Below are positions 1 through 5,269 of a stretch of DNA of 5,835 bases, piece by piece. The notes under the pieces are model-generated. The model searched no databases and was not told where the DNA came from. It worked only from the letters and a program-made list of their open reading frames with translations. The stretch lies in contig CAPNDH010000064.1 of NCBI GenBank assembly GCA_948664205.1, positions 1-5,835 of the forward strand, in the 5' to 3' direction. Made by a program: the position numbers and the translations under genes. Every line of letters starts with the position of its first letter. Position 1 is the first letter of the stretch. This stretch comes from an uncultured Clostridia bacterium (lineage in GTDB: Bacteria > Bacillota > Clostridia > TANB77 > CAG-508).

Positions 1-50
1 ATTATTGTTATTACTAGTGAAATTAATGTTATTGCTTTTTCTTTTCTCAT
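1..50 (-). CDS. Prepilin-like membrane protein, N-terminus only (runs off the left edge)
   Basis: Reading leftwards from the ATG at 48-50, the visible codons give MRKEKAITLISLVIT followed by Ile and an incomplete codon. A short positively charged head followed by 'A-ITLISLVIT' is the signature of type IV prepilin-like N-termini common in Clostridia. There the prepilin peptidase cuts before the hydrophobic stretch; the usual residue before the cut is Gly, and here it would be Ala6. A purine-rich ribosome binding site (AAAGGGAG, complement of 59-66) lies 8 bases upstream, and a good promoter lies at 92-120. These support a real start even though only about 16 codons are seen. The gene is separated from acpP by a terminator and about 450 bases, so it is probably its own transcription unit. 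The rest of the protein, and so its true role (pilin, pseudopilin or surface protein), cannot be seen. Confidence 0.62.
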   Translation of the reverse strand, partial: MRKEKAITLISLVITI

Positions 51-91
51 TTGTTTTTCTCCCTTTACTATATTTACTTTTTATTTTATTA

Positions 92-120
92 ATTATATAG
101 TTTAACTTTAATTATAACAA
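92..120 (-). promoter_or_regulatory. Sigma-A-type promoter for the prepilin-like gene
   Basis: On the minus strand there is a -35 box TTGTTA (115-120, 4 of 6 matches to consensus), a 17-base spacer and a perfect -10 box TATAAT (92-97). Transcription would start near 85, leaving a 5' leader of about 35 bases before the ATG at 50, with the ribosome binding site at 59-66. The surrounding DNA is very AT-rich, so chance matches are possible, but spacing and position both fit. Confidence 0.5.
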
Positions 121-197
121 TAATTACTTTAATTTTCGCTTATTACATTTTTACATAAAACTTGTTATTATCTATTATAAAAAATAACTTCATACCG

Positions 198-223
198 CGG
201 ACGAGCTATGCTCGCCCCCTAGA
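198..223 (-). repeat. REP-like short repeat, copy 1
   Basis: This GC-rich 26-base island lies in very AT-rich DNA. It contains a small hairpin (CGAGC 202-206, loop TAT, GCTCG 210-214) flanked by GG/CC pairs. On the minus strand it reads from a TAGGGGGC head to a GCTCGTCCG tail. It matches copy 2 at 2633-2658 at 18 of 26 positions without gaps. Similar heads of the form TGTAGGGGCG are, from general knowledge, frequent in intergenic repeats of Clostridia. The function is unknown. Confidence 0.55.
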
Positions 224-257
224 CATTAACCTAAATCAACATACTTTCCTATAACAC

Positions 258-367
258 AAAAAAGCGGAATCAAGAATTTACGAGTGCATAACTTATCCGT
301 AATTCGTTATCACTCATACGGCTAAGAAATCTACGCAATGCAAATTGCTAGAAATTCTAATTTCCGC
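258..367 (-). other. Gene-free region: long inverted repeat ending in a T-run (possible structured RNA or terminator)
   Basis: The stretch 51-469 holds no convincing gene. Within it, 264-279 and 352-367 form an inverted repeat (13 of 16 positions pair, with the six-base GCGGAA/TTCCGC end perfect). On the minus strand the structure is followed directly by six T residues (complement of A258-A263), like an intrinsic terminator. The 72-base interior contains hairpin repeat A (292-326). It could be a terminator-closed structured RNA continuing from the acpP 3' side, or the remains of a palindromic mobile element. No promoter that I trust was found for it. Confidence 0.35.
285..329 (-). repeat. Hairpin repeat unit A
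   Basis: First copy of a roughly 45-base repeat whose second copy lies at 384-427. It folds as CTTA (292-295) with TAAG (323-326) and CCGTA (297-301) with TACGG (317-321), separated by one T/C mismatch that reads as G and A on the minus strand. The loop is 15 bases. The left 21 bases match unit B at 19 positions and the right 12 at 11. Confidence 0.6.
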
Positions 368-383
368 AATAATTGTCTTCCTC

Positions 384-427
384 TGTATAACTTATCTGTA
401 ATTCACTTCGTTCAAACAGCTAAGAAA
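384..427 (-). repeat. Hairpin repeat unit B
   Basis: Second copy of the unit at 285-329. It folds as CTTA (391-394) with TAAG (421-424) and CTGT (396-399) with ACAG (416-419), and keeps the same unpaired T/C position. The C-G pair at 298/320 of unit A is a T-A pair here (397/418), a compensatory change that supports selection for, or a repeat mechanism based on, the stem. The loop sequence has diverged. Confidence 0.6.
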
Positions 428-432
428 AGTAT

Positions 433-461
433 GGAAACTTCTCCTTCTAGGAGAACTTTCC
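433..461. repeat. 13-bp hairpin just beyond the acpP terminator
   Basis: 433-445 pairs with 449-461 across a three-base loop (12 of 13 positions pair; one C/C mismatch). It lacks a T-run on either side, so it is not a classic terminator. It lies immediately downstream of the terminator at 470-492 in the direction of transcription and could protect or process the 3' end of any read-through RNA. The role is not known. Confidence 0.5.
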
Positions 462-469
462 TACTATAC

Positions 470-492
470 AAAAAAACATAGGATAACCTATG
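470..492 (-). terminator. Intrinsic terminator of the plsX-acpP unit
   Basis: On the minus strand a CATAGG stem, TTAT loop and CCTATG stem (477-492) is followed by seven T residues (complement of A470-A476). It starts 12 bases after the acpP stop codon. The compact stem with an uninterrupted T-run is the standard Rho-independent form. Confidence 0.88.
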
Positions 493-504
493 CTTTTATT
501 TTTT

Positions 505-747
505 CTATTCTACATGATCCTTAATGTAGTCTACAACATCACCTACTGTAACTACTTTTTCTGCATCTGCATCTGGAATTTCTGTATCGAATTCTTCTTC
601 TAATGCCATTATTAATTCAACAATATCTAATGAGTCTGCTCCTAAATCATCTATAAAAGATGCCTCTAATGTAACTGATGTTTCTGTTACTCCTAATTGT
701 TCAACTATTATTTCTTTTACTTTTTCAAAAATTTCTTCTTGTGTCAT
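505..747 (-). CDS. acpP: Acyl carrier protein
   Basis: Small acidic carrier of fatty acyl chains in type II fatty acid synthesis, acting in the cytoplasm. The 80-residue product, normal for the family, has the phosphopantetheine attachment motif D-S-L at residues 38-40 (Ser39) inside '[20 protein letters not shown]', followed by the usual acidic helix II. The start at 747 ([10 protein letters not shown]) is chosen because an AGGGGGTG ribosome binding site (756-763) lies 8 bases upstream. An in-frame ATG at 795 would add 16 residues unlike any ACP and would fall in the -10 region of the promoter at 792-820. It lies 81 bases after plsX, which uses acyl-ACP as substrate, and is followed by a strong terminator. 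It probably has its own promoter and is also reached by read-through from plsX. The housekeeping AcpP role is likely; a specialised second ACP cannot be excluded from one window. Confidence 0.95.
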   Translation of the reverse strand: MTQEEIFEKVKEIIVEQLGVTETSVTLEASFIDDLGADSLDIVELIMALEEEFDTEIPDADAEKVVTVGDVVDYIKDHVE

Positions 748-791
748 TATAATTACACCCCCTCTCAGTGCTATTTCTTTTGCTTGCATTA

Positions 792-820
792 ACAATAATA
801 CAACTTTATATAATTGTCAA
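792..820 (-). promoter_or_regulatory. Promoter of acpP in the plsX-acpP gap
   Basis: On the minus strand there is a perfect -35 box TTGACA (815-820), a 17-base spacer, and TATTGT (792-797) as a 4-of-6 -10 box. The predicted start near 785 would give a leader of about 38 bases that includes the acpP ribosome binding site. This would let the abundant ACP be made independently of PlsX. Confidence 0.6.
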
Positions 821-828
821 GTACTTTT

Positions 829-1848
829 TTATTTCTTTTCGAATTCCTCTATCATTCTATCTACTGCTTTATTTTTAACAAATTGTTCTGCTTGCTTTAT
901 CGTAAATTCAAACAATTTCTCATCACTACTTCCATGTGCTTTTACTACTGGTTTTTTTACTCCTAAAAATAATGCTCCGCCATATTCTTTATAGTCCATA
1001 GTTTTAGAAAATGCTTTTATTGATGGAAGTGCTGGTATTGCACCTATTGTAGTAAAAATATTTTTCTTTAGGCTTTCTGTTAGTGTTCTTTTTACTAATT
1101 TTCCTACACCCTCTACTGTTTTTAAAAATACATTTCCTGTATATCCATCTGCAACTAATACGTCTAATTTACCAGAAAAAGCGTCTCTTCCTTCAACATT
1201 TCCTACAAAATTTATATTTAATTCTTCTGCTTTTTCTTTTAGTAAATTATAACTTTCTTTTACTAGTTCATTACCTTTTGTTTCTTCTGTTCCTATATTT
1301 AGAAGACCTACTGTTGGATGCTCTATTCCAAATGTATTTCTGTTATAAATAGTTGCCATTTGTGCAAATTGAAGTAAGTTTATTGGCTTGCAATTTGTAT
1401 TTGAGCCACAGTCCATTAGCATTAATCTTCCTTTATATGCGGGTAATATTCCTGCTAAAGCTGGTCTATCTATTCCTTTTATTCTACCTACTAAAAGTGT
1501 TGCCCCCGTTAAAAGTGCTCCTGAATTTCCTGCAGATATAAATACATCTCCTTTTCCTTCTTTTAGCATATTAAATCCTACTACCATTGAAGAATCCTTT
1601 TTATGTTTTATAGCCTGTGTTGGTATATCACACATTTCTATTGTTTCTGTTGTGTGGTGTATACTAAGTTTAGGAGATATTTCTTTTATATCATTTTTGC
1701 CATAGAACTCTTTTATTTTAGAATTTATAACATCTTTATTTCCTACTAAACATACTTCTGCCTCAATTTGATTTATTGCTTTTACTGCACCTTTTATATT
1801 TGCGTCTGGTGCGTTATCTCCTCCCATTGCATCTAATAGTATTATCAT
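829..1848 (-). CDS. plsX: Phosphate acyltransferase PlsX
   Basis: Converts acyl-ACP and phosphate to acyl-phosphate, the donor that PlsY uses to acylate glycerol-3-phosphate in phospholipid synthesis; a peripheral membrane enzyme in Firmicutes. The 339-residue product is of normal length. It shows the family landmarks DAMGGDNAP (6-14), SAGNSGAL (105-112), MDCGSNT (145-151), LLNIGTEETKGN (182-193), FVGNVEGRD (214-222), VADGYTGNVFLK (232-243), YGGALFLGV (289-297) and KAHGSSD (303-309). The ATG at 1848 follows an AAAAGGAG site at 7 bases. acpP lies next downstream, as is common in Clostridia and Bacilli. Unusually, the gene upstream is rplL, 342 bases away, rather than rpmF, fapR or a kinase. 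A possible promoter lies at 1990-2018; no clear FapR operator was recognised. Confidence 0.96.
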   Translation of the reverse strand: MIILLDAMGGDNAPDANIKGAVKAINQIEAEVCLVGNKDVINSKIKEFYGKNDIKEISPKLSIHHTTETIEMCDIPTQAIKHKKDSSMVVGFNMLKEGKGDVFISAGNSGALLTGATLLVGRIKGIDRPALAGILPAYKGRLMLMDCGSNTNCKPINLLQFAQMATIYNRNTFGIEHPTVGLLNIGTEETKGNELVKESYNLLKEKAEELNINFVGNVEGRDAFSGKLDVLVADGYTGNVFLKTVEGVGKLVKRTLTESLKKNIFTTIGAIPALPSIKAFSKTMDYKEYGGALFLGVKKPVVKAHGSSDEKLFEFTIKQAEQFVKNKAVDRMIEEFEKK

Positions 1849-1927
1849 TTTTTTGCTCCTTTTATTATTTATAAATATATATTTTGTTTTTATTTGTTTT
1901 ATAACTATAATAACAAAATAACTAGAA

Positions 1928-1977
1928 TTATATTTTACCGAAAGTTATTTGACTGCAATAACTTTCGTAGAATATAA
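1928..1977. repeat. Hairpin in the plsX leader region
   Basis: An 11-bp perfect stem CGAAAGTTATT (1939-1949) with AATAACTTTCG (1957-1967) and a 7-base loop, extended by an outer 7-bp stem (1928-1934 with 1971-1977). If plsX is transcribed from about 1983, this hairpin lies in its 5' untranslated RNA, roughly 80 bases before the ribosome binding site. There is no T-run after it on the minus strand, so simple termination is unlikely. Confidence 0.5.
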
Positions 1978-1979
1978 AT

Positions 1980-2023
1980 AACTATTGCAATTTTATTACT
2001 TATAGTAAATTATTGCAATAGTT
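1980..2023. repeat. 12-bp inverted repeat with a nested palindrome (possible operator)
   Basis: AACTATTGCAAT (1980-1991) is perfectly inverted at 2012-2023. The 20-base centre holds a second palindrome, TTACT-TAT-AGTAA (1996-2008). The candidate plsX promoter fits within these arms. The element could be a regulator binding site, or simply a hairpin repeat; TGCAATA motifs also recur in the neighbouring hairpin at 1954-1960. Confidence 0.4.
1990..2018 (-). promoter_or_regulatory. Possible plsX promoter
   Basis: On the minus strand TTGCAA (2013-2018, 4 of 6) and TAAAAT (1990-1995, 5 of 6) are separated by 17 bases. A start near 1983 would give a leader of about 135 bases before plsX. A separate promoter is plausible because the large palindrome at 2081-2172 could block read-through from rplL. 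The DNA is so AT-rich that the match is only suggestive. Confidence 0.3.
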
Positions 2024-2080
2024 TTCTTAATTTTTTTGTGAAAATGACCAATTATTCTAGCTTATTTTCAAAAATAGAGG

Positions 2081-2172
2081 CTGTAAAAAAAGTGAGTCAA
2101 AAGGGACGGGGTAAATTGGCACCTCTAGGAGTGCCAATTTACCCCGTCCCTTTTGACTCACTTTTTTTACAG
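2081..2172. repeat. Perfect 42-bp palindrome (MITE/REP-like; probable terminator after rplL)
   Basis: 2081-2122 is an exact inverted copy of 2131-2172 around an 8-base spacer. The arm begins CTGTAAAAAAAGTGAGTC and includes a GGGACGGGG block. Arm ends carry A7 or T7, so a transcript from either side would form a GC-containing stem followed by a U-run inside the base of the hairpin. It begins 18 bases after the rplL stop codon. From general knowledge, GGGACGG and TTTGACTC-type palindromes in Clostridia are associated with Y1 (IS200-like, RAYT) transposases, so a non-autonomous mobile element is the favoured reading. No target duplication was seen; outside the arms pairing decays quickly. Confidence 0.8.
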
Positions 2173-2190
2173 TCTGTTTTTATTTTAAAC

Positions 2191-2553
2191 TTATGCAAGT
2201 TCGATAACTGCTCCTGCTTCTGTAAATTTAGCTTTGATTTCTTCAGCTTCTTCTTTGCTTGCTCCTTCTTTAACTGTTTTTGGAGCTCCGTCTACTAATT
2301 CTTTAGCTTCTTTTAATCCTAATCCTGTAACGTCTCTTACAACTTTGATTACTTGGATTTTGTTTGCTCCAGCGTCTTTTAATACAACGTCAAAGCTTGA
2401 TTTTTCTTCAGCAGCACCTCCTGCTACTGCTCCAGCTGCTGGTGCAGCAGCTGCTACTGCAGATACTCCGTATTTTTCTTCAATTGCTTTAACTAATTCT
2501 GCTAATTCTGCAACTGTTAAAGCGTCAATTTTTTCTAATAATTCTTCTATCAT
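2191..2553 (-). CDS. rplL: Ribosomal protein L7/L12
   Basis: Multimeric stalk protein of the large ribosomal subunit that recruits translation GTPases. The 120-residue product has the N-terminal dimerisation and L10-binding helices (residues 1-30), an Ala/Gly-rich hinge (about 31-49) and the conserved C-terminal domain with [21 protein letters not shown] (50-70), [20 protein letters not shown] (72-91) and a final helix ending GAVIELA. The start at 2553 has a consensus AGGAGGA site (2561-2567) 7 bases upstream. It follows rplJ after an unusually long gap (199 bases) filled by REP-like repeats. rpoB does not follow: a palindrome and then plsX come next. Codon use appears less AT-biased than in the lipid genes, as expected for a very highly expressed gene. 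Confidence 0.98.
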   Translation of the reverse strand: MIEELLEKIDALTVAELAELVKAIEEKYGVSAVAAAAPAAGAVAGGAAEEKSSFDVVLKDAGANKIQVIKVVRDVTGLGLKEAKELVDGAPKTVKEGASKEEAEEIKAKFTEAGAVIELA

Positions 2554-2632
2554 TTTTATTTCCTCCTAAATTTTATTTTGGATTTTACATCCTTTTTTAT
2601 ATTTTTTGTGATTTAAGTTCACTACTCTTTTT

Positions 2633-2658
2633 CAGACGAGCGATGAAACGCCCCTACA
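2633..2658 (-). repeat. REP-like short repeat, copy 2
   Basis: This is a 26-base GC-rich unit in the rplJ-rplL gap, matching copy 1 (198-223) at 18 of 26 positions. On the minus strand it starts TGTAGGGGCG and ends CGCTCGTCTG. Its stem is degenerate compared with copy 1. It would be transcribed in the rplJ-rplL message. Confidence 0.5.
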
Positions 2659-2675
2659 ATTTTTTTATTTATTCT

Positions 2676-2726
2676 GGGCGAAATTCGGTATTCCTCTTCG
2701 GTATTCCTTACCGATTTAGCCCCTAC
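2676..2726 (-). repeat. REP-like repeat, copy 3, with internal 12-base tandem duplication
   Basis: On the minus strand this unit starts with the same TGTAGGGGC head as copy 2 and ends in CGCCC. 2676-2690 pairs imperfectly with 2709-2722 (GGGC-AAAT-CGGTA against TACCG-TTT-GCCC). The loop region carries TTCGGTATTCCT twice in tandem (2684-2695 and 2697-2708, period 13), which suggests slippage. Together with copy 2 it explains the long rplJ-rplL spacing. No promoter for rplL could be identified here. Confidence 0.5.
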
Positions 2727-2752
2727 ATATATCCTAATTGTATATGTTTAAA

Positions 2753-3253
2753 TTATGCATTTTCTTTTTGCATACGTACTTGATCAAGTCCGATTGCAAG
2801 CTTTGAAATAGTTCCAAGTAATCCACCTGCAAGCATTCCAAGTAATTCTTGTCTTGATGGTAATTTTGCTAAAGTAATTAATTCTTCTGTTGTCATTACT
2901 TTACCTTCTATTATACCACCTTTAATTTTATAAAAGTCATTAGCTTTTGCAAAGTTGTATATTGCTTTTAAAGGATCTAGGTATTCCCCTTCAGTTGTTA
3001 TAACTGCTGTTGGTCCTTCTAAAACTTCGTCTAACTCATTTTCTCCGTTAGTATCTAATGCTCTTTTTATGATGTTATTTTTTATTACTTTGTATTCTGC
3101 TTTTGTATCTCTTAAAGTATTTCTTAAAGTTGTTACATCTTCAACTGTTATACCTCTATAATCTGTTAAAAGTACTAAATTAGAGCTTTTAAACTTTTCT
3201 GCTAATTTACTTACTTCTTCTTCTTTTTGTTTTAATATTGCTTCACTTGCCAT
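2753..3253 (-). CDS. rplJ: Ribosomal protein L10
   Basis: L10 anchors L7/L12 dimers to the ribosome and binds its own leader RNA. The 166-residue product is of standard length. It contains LTDYRGITVEDVTTLR (29-44), YKVIKNNIIKRAL (54-66), LEGPTAVI (78-85), KGGIIEG (111-117) and LPSRQELLGMLAGGLLG (131-147), with the C-terminal helix that binds L7/L12 from about residue 135. The ATG at 3253 is chosen because AGGAGGTG (3263-3270) lies 9 bases upstream. A longer frame starting at a GTG at 3265 would begin inside that ribosome binding site. The gene follows an L10 leader and attenuator hairpin, indicating feedback control separate from rplKA. Confidence 0.98.
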   Translation of the reverse strand: MASEAILKQKEEEVSKLAEKFKSSNLVLLTDYRGITVEDVTTLRNTLRDTKAEYKVIKNNIIKRALDTNGENELDEVLEGPTAVITTEGEYLDPLKAIYNFAKANDFYKIKGGIIEGKVMTTEELITLAKLPSRQELLGMLAGGLLGTISKLAIGLDQVRMQKENA

Positions 3254-3270
3254 TTGTTTTTTCACCTCCT

Positions 3271-3320
3271 AAAATGAAAATCCAATCTCATAGCCTTTGA
3301 GGCATATGAAGATTGGATTT
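3271..3320 (-). terminator. Attenuator hairpin of the L10 leader
   Basis: A long stem forms between 3278-3287 and 3311-3320 (10 bp), continues with TCATA/TATGA (3288-3292 with 3305-3309) and GCCT/AGGC (3293-3296 with 3300-3303), and closes on a three-base loop. On the minus strand a broken U-rich run follows (complement of 3271-3277), immediately before the rplJ ribosome binding site. It fits a premature terminator, and could also hinder ribosome loading. Confidence 0.75.
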
Positions 3321-3392
3321 ATTTTTAAATCTCTTTTCTTAATACACCTCGGTAGGACTTATTTTTATGCCTACTTTCTTTGGCTACTATAA
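3321..3392 (-). ncRNA. L10 leader (ribosomal protein autoregulatory RNA)
   Basis: The space between rplA and rplJ carries the conserved leader core CCTACCGAGGTG (minus strand; complement of 3345-3356). Its CCTAC block pairs with GTAGG (complement of 3370-3374) further upstream. This is the signature of the Rfam L10 leader family, which in Firmicutes binds the L10-L12 complex and controls downstream attenuation. The attenuator hairpin at 3271-3320 follows directly. The identification rests on position, conserved motif and the paired arms. Confidence 0.8.
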
Positions 3393-4070
3393 TTATTTTT
3401 GGTCAATATACATTCCAGGTCCCATTGTTGTAGAAATTGCAACAGATTTAATATATTGTCCTTTAGCTGCTGCTGGTTTTGCTTTTATGATTGCATTCAT
3501 AATTACATCATAGTTTTCAGCTAATTTTTCTACTCCAAATGAAACTTTTCCAAAACCTAAATGAATAATGTTTGTTTTGTCTAATCTGTATTCAACTTTA
3601 CCTGATTTAATTTCGTTTATAGCTTTTGTTACATCCATTGTAACTGTTCCTGATTTAGGGTTAGGCATTAAACCTTTTGGTCCTAATACTTTACCTAATC
3701 TACCTACAACACCCATCATATCTGGAGTTGCTACGATTACATCATAATCAAACCAATTCTCTTTTTCTATTTTTGGTATTAATTCTTCTGCTCCAACAAA
3801 ATCTGCTCCTGCTTTTTCAGCTTCTTCAGCTTTTGGTCCTTTAGCAAATACTAATACTTTTTGTGTTTTACCTGTACCATTTGGAAGTACTGTTGTACCT
3901 CTAACTTGTTGGTCAGCGTGTTTTGAATCTACACCTAGTTTTACGTGTAATTCAACTGTTTCATCGAATTTAGCTTTTGGCATTTTTTCGATTAACTCTA
4001 GTGCTTCTTTTACATCATATAACTTATTTTTTTCAATAAGTTTTGCACATTCGTCAAATCTTTTTCCCAT
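3393..4070 (-). CDS. rplA: Ribosomal protein L1
   Basis: L1 forms the mobile L1 stalk and helps release deacylated tRNA from the E site; in many bacteria it also represses its own operon. The 225-residue product contains the family segments [14 protein letters not shown] (35-48), [15 protein letters not shown] (54-68), [20 protein letters not shown] (122-141), [15 protein letters not shown] (161-175) and the C-terminal [16 protein letters not shown] (204-219). The start at 4070 is favoured because AAAGGAGG (4078-4085) lies 7 bases upstream and MGKRFDE matches usual L1 starts. An in-frame ATG at 4115 lacks a ribosome binding site and would read through this one. The gap to rplK is 54 bases, typical for the pair. 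Confidence 0.97.
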   Translation of the reverse strand: MGKRFDECAKLIEKNKLYDVKEALELIEKMPKAKFDETVELHVKLGVDSKHADQQVRGTTVLPNGTGKTQKVLVFAKGPKAEEAEKAGADFVGAEELIPKIEKENWFDYDVIVATPDMMGVVGRLGKVLGPKGLMPNPKSGTVTMDVTKAINEIKSGKVEYRLDKTNIIHLGFGKVSFGVEKLAENYDVIMNAIIKAKPAAAKGQYIKSVAISTTMGPGMYIDQK

Positions 4071-4124
4071 TTTCTTTCCTCCTTTGGTATTAACGAAACT
4101 TTTAGTTTCTCCCATTTAATTTTA

Positions 4125-4553
4125 CTAGTCAGCTACTACAACACCCATAGATCTTGCAGTTCCTGCTACCATACTCATTGCTGCTTCTAATGATGCTGCA
4201 TTTAAGTCTGGCATTTTTTGTTTAGCTATTTCTTCAATTTGAGCTTTAGTTATTGTTCCAACTTTTTCTCTATTTGGTTTTCCTGAACCTTTTTGAATTT
4301 TTATAGCTTTTTTGATAAGTACTGCTACTGGTGGTACTTTTGTTATGAATGTAAATGATTTATCTTTATATACTGTTATAACAACTGGTATTATCATACC
4401 TGGTTGGTTTGCAGTTCTATCGTTAAATTCTTTTACGAATTGCATAATATTAACACCACTTGAACCTAATGCTGGACCTACTGGTGGAGCTGGTGTAGCT
4501 TTACCTGCTTCAATTTGTAATTTTATTAAATTACTAATCTCTTTTTCTGCCAT
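4125..4553 (-). CDS. rplK: Ribosomal protein L11
   Basis: L11 binds the GTPase-associated region of 23S rRNA and is needed for the stringent response to stalled ribosomes. The 142-residue product shows [20 protein letters not shown] (10-29) with the proline-rich hinge, [12 protein letters not shown] (33-44), [20 protein letters not shown] (56-75) and the C-terminal RNA-binding segment [20 protein letters not shown] (114-133). The ATG at 4553 follows AGGAGGTG (complement of 4561-4568). It is 111 bases downstream of nusG, enough room for a separate promoter. No clear L1-binding hairpin was recognised in its leader. Confidence 0.98.
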   Translation of the reverse strand: MAEKEISNLIKLQIEAGKATPAPPVGPALGSSGVNIMQFVKEFNDRTANQPGMIIPVVITVYKDKSFTFITKVPPVAVLIKKAIKIQKGSGKPNREKVGTITKAQIEEIAKQKMPDLNAASLEAAMSMVAGTARSMGVVVAD

Positions 4554-4589
4554 TTTCTAGCACCTCCTTTAAGTTTTGAAGTATATTGA

Positions 4590-4638
4590 TTTAGAATTTT
4601 GTTCTAAATAATTATAGATATATTAATAGGTTTTTTAA
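4590..4638 (-). promoter_or_regulatory. nusG-rplK gap: possible rplK promoter and two small palindromes
   Basis: On the minus strand there is a perfect TATAAT (4611-4616) with only a weak -35 candidate TTAAAA (4633-4638) at 16 bases. A 7-bp palindrome TTTAGAA-5 bases-TTCTAAA (4590-4608) lies just downstream of the -10 box, and another 7-bp stem lies just upstream around 4632-4649. A separate promoter for rplKA is known in several bacteria, but here the evidence is weak. Confidence 0.28.
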
Positions 4639-4664
4639 GTTTACACTTAAATTTCCTTATTAAA

Positions 4665-5243
4665 CTAATTAATTTTATCTATTTGTGAAAAGTCAACTTC
4701 TATTGGCGTTTCCCTTCCAAACATAGATATAGATACTTTTACTTTGTTTTTATCTTTATTAATTTCTTGAACAGTTCCTATGAAACCATCAAATGAGCCT
4801 CCTGTAATTCTAACTGAATCACCTATTTCATAATCAAATTTAATTGATGCTACATCAAATCCCATTTGTCTAATTTCTTTTTCTGTTAAGGCAATCGGGT
4901 CTGTTCCTGAACCTACGAAACCTGTAACTCCTCTTGTATTTCTAACTATATACCAAGTTGCTTCTGTTACAATCATTTTTACTAATACATAACCTGGGAA
5001 AACTTTTTTTAAGTTTACTTTCTTTTTACCGTCTTTTATTTCTATTTGCTCTTCCATTGGAACTACTATTTCAAAGAAATAGTCTTCTAATTCTCTGTTT
5101 TTTACGGTTTTTTCTAAGTCTGTTTTTACTTTGTTTTCATAACCTGAATATGTATGTACTACATACCATCTTGGCTCTGTATCATAACCTTTTATATTTG
5201 TTTCTGGTTCTTGTCCTTCTATTCTTTTATCTTCTTGAGACAT
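4665..5243 (-). CDS. nusG: Transcription termination/antitermination factor NusG
   Basis: General elongation factor that binds RNA polymerase, modulates pausing and termination, and can couple transcription to translation. The 192-residue product has the NGN domain beginning at RWYVVHTYSGYENKV (25-39), with VFPGYVLVKM (81-90) and VRNTRGVTGFVG (100-111), and the C-terminal KOW domain with GDSVRITGGSFDGFIGTV (141-158). A charged N-terminal extension of about 22 residues precedes the NGN core; the start is secure because AAAGGAGG (5251-5258) lies 7 bases upstream of the ATG at 5243. The gap to secE is 26 bases, so the two are surely cotranscribed, the usual arrangement. Confidence 0.98.
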   Translation of the reverse strand: MSQEDKRIEGQEPETNIKGYDTEPRWYVVHTYSGYENKVKTDLEKTVKNRELEDYFFEIVVPMEEQIEIKDGKKKVNLKKVFPGYVLVKMIVTEATWYIVRNTRGVTGFVGSGTDPIALTEKEIRQMGFDVASIKFDYEIGDSVRITGGSFDGFIGTVQEINKDKNKVKVSISMFGRETPIEVDFSQIDKIN

Positions 5244-5269
5244 TGGTAAGCCTCCTTTATTCTATTTTA

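Noticed and set aside
285..427. CRISPR array
   Set aside because: Only two diverged units about 100 bases apart with internal hairpins; no regular spacers.
1083..1705. Several open frames on the plus strand opposite plsX
   Set aside because: They are antisense shadows of plsX, Leu/Phe/Ser-rich because of the AT-rich opposite strand, with no ribosome binding sites or family resemblance.
2038..2298. Plus-strand open frame of 86 codons across the large palindrome
   Set aside because: It runs through the perfect palindrome and into antisense rplL; composition looks random and no function is suggested.
4071..4115. Longer N-terminus of L1 starting at 4115
   Set aside because: The extra 15 residues span the ribosome binding site used for the ATG at 4070 and do not match L1 starts.
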